NCBI GenBank assembly: GCA_900772775.1
Contig: CAAGRW010000160.1
Span: 1-18,677, forward strand
DNA length: 18,677 nucleotides
DNA from: Candidatus Rifleibacteriota bacterium
Lineage (GTDB): Bacteria > Vulcanimicrobiota > Xenobia > Xenobiales > Xenobiaceae
Direction: 5' to 3'
The translations under genes and the position numbers were made by a program. Each line of letters opens with the position of its first letter. Position 1 is the first letter of the stretch. Below, in pieces: positions 15,618 through 18,677 of this stretch. Under the pieces are notes generated by a model. That model ran no database searches. It worked only from the letters and a program-made list of their open reading frames with translations, and was not told the origin of the DNA.

Positions 15618-16694
15618 TTAGGCGATAGTAATATCGTGGTTGAGATAGACGTCCTGGATAGCGTGGATGAGGCGAGCGCCTTCTTCCATAGGACGCTGGA
15701 AAGCTTTACGTCCGCAGATCAAACCGATACCGCCGGCGCGCTTGTTGATAACAGCGGTTCTGACAGCTTCGGCCAAGTCGTTGGAGCCGGAAGGTCCGCC
15801 GGAATTGATTAAGCCCATGCGGCCCATGTAGCAATTGGCTACCTGGTAGCGGCAGAGATCGATAGGATTGTCGCTGCTCAACTCGGTGTACATGCGCTCG
15901 TCTTTTTTGCAGAAACCGATCTTCTTGAAGGCGCCATTTACGGTAGGCAACTTCTGCTTAATGATGTCGGCTTCGATAGTCACGCCAATGTGGTTGGCCT
16001 GGCTGGTCAAGTCGGCGGCGGTATGATAGTCTACACCATCAACCTTGAAAGCGTCGTTACGGGCGTAGCACCACAAAATGGTGGCCATGCCGAGCTCGTG
16101 AGCTTCGTGGAAAGCCTGAGCGATTTCGACGATCTGGCGGCGAGAATCTTCACTGCCGAAGTAGATGGTAGCGCCTACAGCGATAGCACCCATGTCCCAA
16201 GCTTCACGCACGGTTCCGAAGAGAATCTGCTTGTAGGAGTTGGGATAGGTGAGCAACTCGTTGTGGTTGAGCTTTACAACGAAAGGAATTTTGTGAGCGT
16301 ACTTGCGAGCTACGGAGCCCAAGACGCCGAAAGTAGAAGCAACAGCGTTGCATCCGCCTTCGATGGCCAACTTAACAATATTTTCCGGATCAAAGTAAGC
16401 GGGGTTGGGAGCGAAAGAAGCGCCGGCGCTGTGCTCGATGCCTTGGTCGATAGGCAAAATGGACAAGTAGCCGGTGTTGGCTAAACGACCGGTGCCGAAC
16501 AACTGCTGCAAGCTGCGCAACACTTGGGGCTTACGGTCGGATTCGCAGTAAATGCGATTGACCACGTCTCCGCCGGGAAGGTGGAGCATTTTTTTATCGA
16601 TAGTTTTGCACTCGTGCTGGAGCAAAGACTCAGCTTCAGTACCCAAAAGCTCTTCAATTACGGAAGTCTTCGTTGTGTCGACGTTCAATAACAT
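15618..16694 (-). CDS. fbaB: Class I fructose-bisphosphate aldolase, FbaB/DhnA family
   Basis: Cleaves fructose 1,6-bisphosphate to dihydroxyacetone phosphate and glyceraldehyde 3-phosphate, or the reverse in gluconeogenesis, through a Schiff base with lysine. At 358 residues it aligns along its whole length with E. coli FbaB as I recall that sequence: GTGRLANTGYLSILPIDQGIEHSAGASFAPNPAYFDPENIV, PFVVKLNHNELLTYPN, MGAIAVGATIYFGSEDSRRQI, NPIDLCRYQVANCYMGRMGLINSGG and NKRAGGIGLICGRKAF. K246 in EADIIKQK is the expected Schiff-base lysine. The only usable ATG is 16694; AAAGGA lies about 13 bases before it. This gives nine extra N-terminal residues relative to E. coli. Codon use is strongly biased, as expected for a highly expressed glycolytic gene. 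It appears to be a single-gene unit. Confidence 0.97.
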   Translation of the reverse strand: MLLNVDTTKTSVIEELLGTEAESLLQHECKTIDKKMLHLPGGDVVNRIYCESDRKPQVLRSLQQLFGTGRLANTGYLSILPIDQGIEHSAGASFAPNPAYFDPENIVKLAIEGGCNAVASTFGVLGSVARKYAHKIPFVVKLNHNELLTYPNSYKQILFGTVREAWDMGAIAVGATIYFGSEDSRRQIVEIAQAFHEAHELGMATILWCYARNDAFKVDGVDYHTAADLTSQANHIGVTIEADIIKQKLPTVNGAFKKIGFCKKDERMYTELSSDNPIDLCRYQVANCYMGRMGLINSGGPSGSNDLAEAVRTAVINKRAGGIGLICGRKAFQRPMEEGARLIHAIQDVYLNHDITIA

Positions 16695-16810
16695 GAAAAC
16701 AAGATATTCCTTTCTAAAAATCGGCTTTTCACTTCGCTTAAAATGATTATTACCTGCTAATTTTTTTGATTTGCCACGAACTTTTTAAGTGCTATAGCTG
16801 CCGTCCGTGC

Positions 16811-16826
16811 TATATATGCATATATA
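16811..16826. repeat. 16-bp perfect A/T palindrome upstream of fbaB
   Basis: TATATATGCATATATA is a perfect 16-base palindrome in the AT-rich gap between the DUF3990 fragment and fbaB. It could be a regulator site or extrude as a cruciform. No function can be assigned. Confidence 0.4.
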
Positions 16827-16852
16827 TACTTTTAGTATGCGCAGATTATTTT

Positions 16853-17023
16853 CTATTCACAAACTTCACCAGTGTAACCGACACCATTAAAACGAGTAGC
16901 CCAACGAATAGCTTGTTCAGGTATTATTGTGCAATAAAATCCAAAATAAAAATCTTTATTATATCTTTGAATGCGAATTTCCGGTGATTCTACAATTTCT
17001 TTGCTGCCATGATACAGAATCAT
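16853..17023 (-). pseudogene. DUF3990 family fragment (N-terminal third)
   Basis: A short minus-strand frame of 56 codons begins at ATG 17023, seven bases after a perfect GGAGGAG. The product starts MILYHGSKEIVESPEIRIQR and contains DFYFGFYCTIIPEQAIRWATRF, which I recognise as the conserved N-terminal block of DUF3990 proteins (LYHGS, GFYCT, QAxRWA). That family usually runs to about 150 residues and has been related to the ADP-ribosyltransferase-like fold. This copy stops at TAG 16853-16855 straight after the block, and I see no continuation in the AT-rich DNA beyond. The intact ribosome site and promoter but missing two thirds suggest a truncated remnant; a genuine microprotein is possible. 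Codon use is AT-rich and unlike fbaB next door, consistent with transfer. It is divergent from marR. Confidence 0.65.
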
Positions 17024-17042
17024 AACTCGCCTCCTCCTTGGC

Positions 17043-17076
17043 TTGATATATCAATGGTAACTTCAAGACGTTGCAA
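17043..17076 (-). promoter_or_regulatory. Probable promoter and palindrome for the DUF3990 fragment
   Basis: On the minus strand TTGCAA (17076-17071) is followed after 17 bases by TGATAT (17053-17048). The perfect 12-base palindrome TTGATATATCAA (17043-17054) covers this -10 box, an arrangement like the marR operator but with a different core spacing. Transcription would start near 17041, just before the ribosome site. Confidence 0.4.
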
Positions 17077-17104
17077 AATTTTACCACAAAAAGTGTTATG
17101 CCTC

Positions 17105-17133
17105 TTGACAATAGTTTGATATCGAACTATATT
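17105..17133 (+). promoter_or_regulatory. marR promoter with built-in operator
   Basis: TTGACA (17105-17110) is a perfect -35 hexamer. Exactly 17 bases later comes TATATT (17128-17133). The spacer is filled by the palindrome AGTTTGATATCGAACT (17113-17128), which extends to 17111-17130 with a single mismatched pair. This is a typical MarR-type operator size and position, so autorepression is likely. Start of transcription is expected about seven bases after the -10, at or next to the ATG at 17140. Confidence 0.75.
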
Positions 17134-17139
17134 GTAGCC

Positions 17140-17556
17140 ATGAAGTATCAGTACATTTTCCGTTACGCTTCTCGTTTAAGAGAAAAGGGCAATGCCTACT
17201 TGCTGACCGAGCTCAAAAAAGTCGGTTTGCAAAGCTTGTCGCCTAGCCACGGAGATATGCTGGCCTACTTGTTCACACACAAAGTCTGCACTATGAGCGA
17301 TTTGGCCAAGTTTGTACGGCGCAGCAAGTCTACTTTGACAGTTTTAGCTGACAAACTAGAAAAAAGCGGTTATATCAAGCGCTGGCCCAATCCTGAAGAT
17401 TCGCGCAGCACCTTGGTGGGCTTAACTGAAAAGGGCTTGGCTTTGCAACCAGTATTCGAAAGTATTTCTCAAGGCCTAACCAATTTGCTGGCAGAAAAGC
17501 TCAATGCTGCTGAAGCTGAAACTTTGGAAAAACTTTTAGGCAAATGTATTGAATAA
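17140..17556 (+). CDS. MarR-family transcriptional regulator
   Basis: A 138-residue dimeric winged-helix repressor. Its helix-turn-helix (about 35-75) reads SPSHGDMLAYLFTHKVCTMSDLAKFVRRSKSTLTVLADKLEKSGYIKR. The wing NPEDSRSTLVGLTEKG (about 84-99) has the family signature D-x-R-s...LT-x-K-G. The C-terminal helices form the dimer interface. The frame opens earlier (17071), but I start it at ATG 17140 because the promoter at 17105-17133 lies inside the longer version and the family begins here. No Shine-Dalgarno precedes this ATG, so the mRNA appears leaderless. The same GATATC-centred palindrome occurs at its own promoter and before the cupin gene, so these two genes are the likely regulon. The ligand is unknown. 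Confidence 0.92.
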   Translation: MKYQYIFRYASRLREKGNAYLLTELKKVGLQSLSPSHGDMLAYLFTHKVCTMSDLAKFVRRSKSTLTVLADKLEKSGYIKRWPNPEDSRSTLVGLTEKGLALQPVFESISQGLTNLLAEKLNAAEAETLEKLLGKCIE

Positions 17557-17569
17557 AAGTTTGTTTTAT

Positions 17570-17589
17570 TTGCCAATTTGGCAATTTTT
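17570..17589 (+). terminator. Small terminator-like palindrome after marR
   Basis: TTGCCAA-T-TTGGCAA (17570-17584) is a perfect 7+1+7 palindrome followed by TTTTT. As RNA it folds to about five pairs with a T-run, a weak terminator. It could alternatively be a protein-binding site for the cupin promoter. Confidence 0.45.
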
Positions 17590-17602
17590 CATCCGGTTTT
17601 GG

Positions 17603-17629
17603 TTCGATATCGAATTAAAAACTTATACT
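17603..17629 (+). promoter_or_regulatory. Cupin promoter region with MarR-type operator
   Basis: TTCGATATCGAA (17603-17614) is a perfect 12-base palindrome with the same core as the marR operator. Allowing two mismatched pairs, symmetry extends over 17597-17620, flanked by TTTT and AAAA. TATACT (17624-17629) is a near-perfect -10; the -35 is weak (TTGGTT at 17599). The operator overlaps the -35/spacer, so MarR binding would repress. The predicted transcription start falls within or next to AAGGAG, so the true start may differ slightly. Confidence 0.65.
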
Positions 17630-17643
17630 AAGGAGTAAAAACC

Positions 17644-18027
17644 ATGGCTAATTATCAATTGGGACATATCAATTTTGAGGAAAACCGCGTTGAGTTGCAC
17701 AACATGCTCAACTTAACCGGCGCTGAAATTTCTTACAATTCTCTGCCCGCTGGCGCTAGTGTGCCTTTTGTTCACGCTCACAAAGAGAATGAGGAAATTT
17801 ACATCATTTTAGATGGTAAGGGCCTCCTCTTCGTTGACGGAAACGAAACCGAAATTAAGAAAGGCGACTGTTTCCGCATCGATCCTAAAGGTCAGCGTTG
17901 CTTAAAGGCAGCTGCCGATTCGGCTTTGCAATATCTTTGCATTCAGACTAAAGCTGGTAGTTTAGAGCATTTCACTATGACTGATGGTGTAATGTCCGAA
18001 GATATGGCTAAGCCCAGCTGGCTGTAA
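17644..18027 (+). CDS. Small single-domain cupin protein
   Basis: A 127-residue cytoplasmic cupin (double-stranded beta-helix). Motif 1 lies in GASVPFVHAHKENEEIYIILDGKG and supplies H44, H46 and a Glu at 50/51 as metal ligands. Motif 2 is GDCFRIDPKGQRCLKA; the His expected after PxG is Cys86, so the metal site is three-ligand, sulfur-ligated or absent. Cupins of this size bind small molecules or act as isomerases or dioxygenases; the sequence alone does not choose between these. AAGGAG lies eight bases before ATG 17644. It follows marR by 87 bases and carries the same operator, so it is the probable target of that repressor and may act on the compound that MarR senses. Confidence 0.9.
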   Translation: MANYQLGHINFEENRVELHNMLNLTGAEISYNSLPAGASVPFVHAHKENEEIYIILDGKGLLFVDGNETEIKKGDCFRIDPKGQRCLKAAADSALQYLCIQTKAGSLEHFTMTDGVMSEDMAKPSWL

Positions 18028-18054
18028 TTTATAGTTAACTGTAATTTTATAATC

Positions 18055-18093
18055 AAAAAGGCAGCTCACCATTGGTGGGCTGCCTCTTTTTTT
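18055..18093 (+). terminator. Terminator of the cupin gene (bidirectional)
   Basis: GGCAGCTCACC (18060-18070) pairs with GGTGGGCTGCC (18074-18084), with one G-U pair around ATT, followed by TCTTTTTTT. A preceding A5 run lets it also serve the convergent gene that ends at 18111. Confidence 0.9.
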
Positions 18094-18110
18094 GCACTAG
18101 TGCTGACCAA

Positions 18111-18611
18111 TTACCATCTGACTATCTTAGTATTATATAATACAGGATAGGTAGCACCAGTCGGGCGATCTATTTTTAAATAGGTATCAGCTTTGGGGTA
18201 TCCGCCCAACTTTAAGCTATAGCTATTAGCTCCAGCAGCAGTTTGTTTATACTCAGCAATCCTATTAGGCTCAATCTCAACGGGCTGAACATTTGGATAT
18301 TGACCTTCGGCAATCCAATTTGTAGGAATATCGATAATTTCGCTAAGATAGTAATCACATTTTTCGCCATATTTCCAGATGCTATTAGTGCGCACAATAG
18401 CCGCTAAAGACATATTGTAGTCATTTACTCCACCATTTACGTACTTAATTTGATTAGGCATCCATTCACCAGTGTCTTTATTGACAAAAGCCAAATAAGC
18501 TGAAGCGCTGCTGACAGCCACTGTGAGTGATTCGCTATTTATATCTTTATATTTGGCGGAAACGGAATAGAAGTTGTCACTGGTATTGACGCCGTCAAAT
18601 ATAAAGATATA
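18111..18611 (-). CDS. Unrecognised protein, C-terminal 166 residues (5' end lost)
   Basis: A minus-strand frame enters real sequence at 18611 and ends at TAA 18111. I do not recognise it. The 166 visible residues are rich in Tyr, Asn, Ser and Val, with alternating strands (LTVAVSSASAYLAFVN, YSLKLGGYPKADTYLKI, YPVLYNTKIVRW), few charges and one Cys, looking like a beta-rich extracellular or surface protein. No transmembrane segment is visible in this part. Upstream the frame runs in register into sequencing adapter, so the apparent GTG start at 18626 and the residues LFRS are artefacts. It converges on the cupin gene and shares its terminator. Its composition is more AT-rich than pta or fbaB. 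Confidence 0.6.
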   Translation of the reverse strand, partial: YIFIFDGVNTSDNFYSVSAKYKDINSESLTVAVSSASAYLAFVNKDTGEWMPNQIKYVNGGVNDYNMSLAAIVRTNSIWKYGEKCDYYLSEIIDIPTNWIAEGQYPNVQPVEIEPNRIAEYKQTAAGANSYSLKLGGYPKADTYLKIDRPTGATYPVLYNTKIVRW

Positions 18612-18677
18612 AGATCGGAAGAGCACACGTCTGAACTCCAGTCACGGCTACATTATATCGGTGTCAGAAAAATCCGA
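18612..18677. other. Illumina TruSeq adapter and low-quality tail (artefact)
   Basis: Bases 18612-18645 match the standard TruSeq adapter, beginning AGATCGGAAGAGC and ending CTCCAGTCAC. The next six bases, GGCTAC (18646-18651), match TruSeq index 11 as I remember it. The last 26 bases do not follow the expected adapter continuation and look like low-quality read end. None of this is genomic. Confidence 0.95.

Noticed and set aside
15990..16484. A 164-codon plus-strand frame
   Set aside because: It lies antisense inside fbaB, whose protein matches a known family along its length; the open frame follows from GC-biased codons.
16766..16987. 73-codon plus-strand frame
   Set aside because: It is largely the complement of the DUF3990 fragment and AT-rich spacer; the minus-strand reading has the ribosome site and the recognisable family.
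17071..17139. N-terminal extension of MarR from a TTG at 17071 or ATG at 17098
   Set aside because: The extension contains the consensus promoter and operator, lacks a ribosome site and precedes the family's usual start.
1..18611. CRISPR arrays, tRNA or rRNA genes, insertion sequences
   Set aside because: No regularly spaced repeats, cloverleaf sequences, ribosomal RNA or transposase-like proteins were seen on either strand by eye.
18612..18626. GTG start at 18626 for the minus-strand gene at the right edge
   Set aside because: The codons for MLFRS come from adapter sequence, so the gene's real start is missing.

Overview
The window looks like one complete short contig from an uncultivated bacterium, probably a metagenome assembly. 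Its 3' end runs into Illumina TruSeq adapter (from base 18612), so real sequence stops at 18611 there. A large gene is cut off at base 1. I cannot name the phylum. Shine-Dalgarno sites, rho-independent terminators, Sec signal peptides, a bacterial FbaB-type aldolase and a single-domain phosphotransacetylase show an ordinary heterotrophic bacterium with acetate-forming and glycolytic metabolism. No rRNA, tRNA, CRISPR array or transposase was recognised.

Layout. 1-2483 (-): N-terminal 827 codons of a very large DUF4011-type superfamily 1 helicase with a transglutaminase-like region, of the kind often found among accessory or defence genes. 2936-5062 (+): TPR-repeat protein behind a hairpin-rich leader. 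5275-6297 (-): phosphotransacetylase. 6607-7986 (+): secreted NHL-type beta-propeller. 8130-11577 (+): a tight two-gene operon encoding TPR repeats fused to a Lon-like domain without its Ser/Lys dyad, then a ClpB/C-like protein (Clp_N plus one AAA+ module) in which every ATPase motif is altered. 11661-13793 (+): secreted protein resembling GH15 alpha/alpha-barrel glycosidases. 13896-15368 (-): HEVGH zinc metalloprotease. 15618-16694 (-): class I fructose-bisphosphate aldolase FbaB. 16853-17023 (-): 56-codon DUF3990 fragment. 17140-17556 (+): MarR regulator. 17644-18027 (+): small cupin. 18111-18611 (-): C-terminal part of an unrecognised protein.

How the genes fit together. The pta, fbaB and metalloprotease genes use a narrower, GC-richer codon set, as highly expressed genes do. 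The helicase and the DUF3990/MarR region are more AT-rich and look accessory. The most unusual item is the paired pseudo-Lon/pseudo-Clp operon: both proteins keep the architecture of energy-dependent proteolysis but appear to have lost catalysis, which suggests a scaffold, adaptor or sensing complex. The most complete regulatory circuit is MarR/cupin: near-identical palindromes centred on GATATC lie over both promoters, and the marR promoter predicts a leaderless mRNA.
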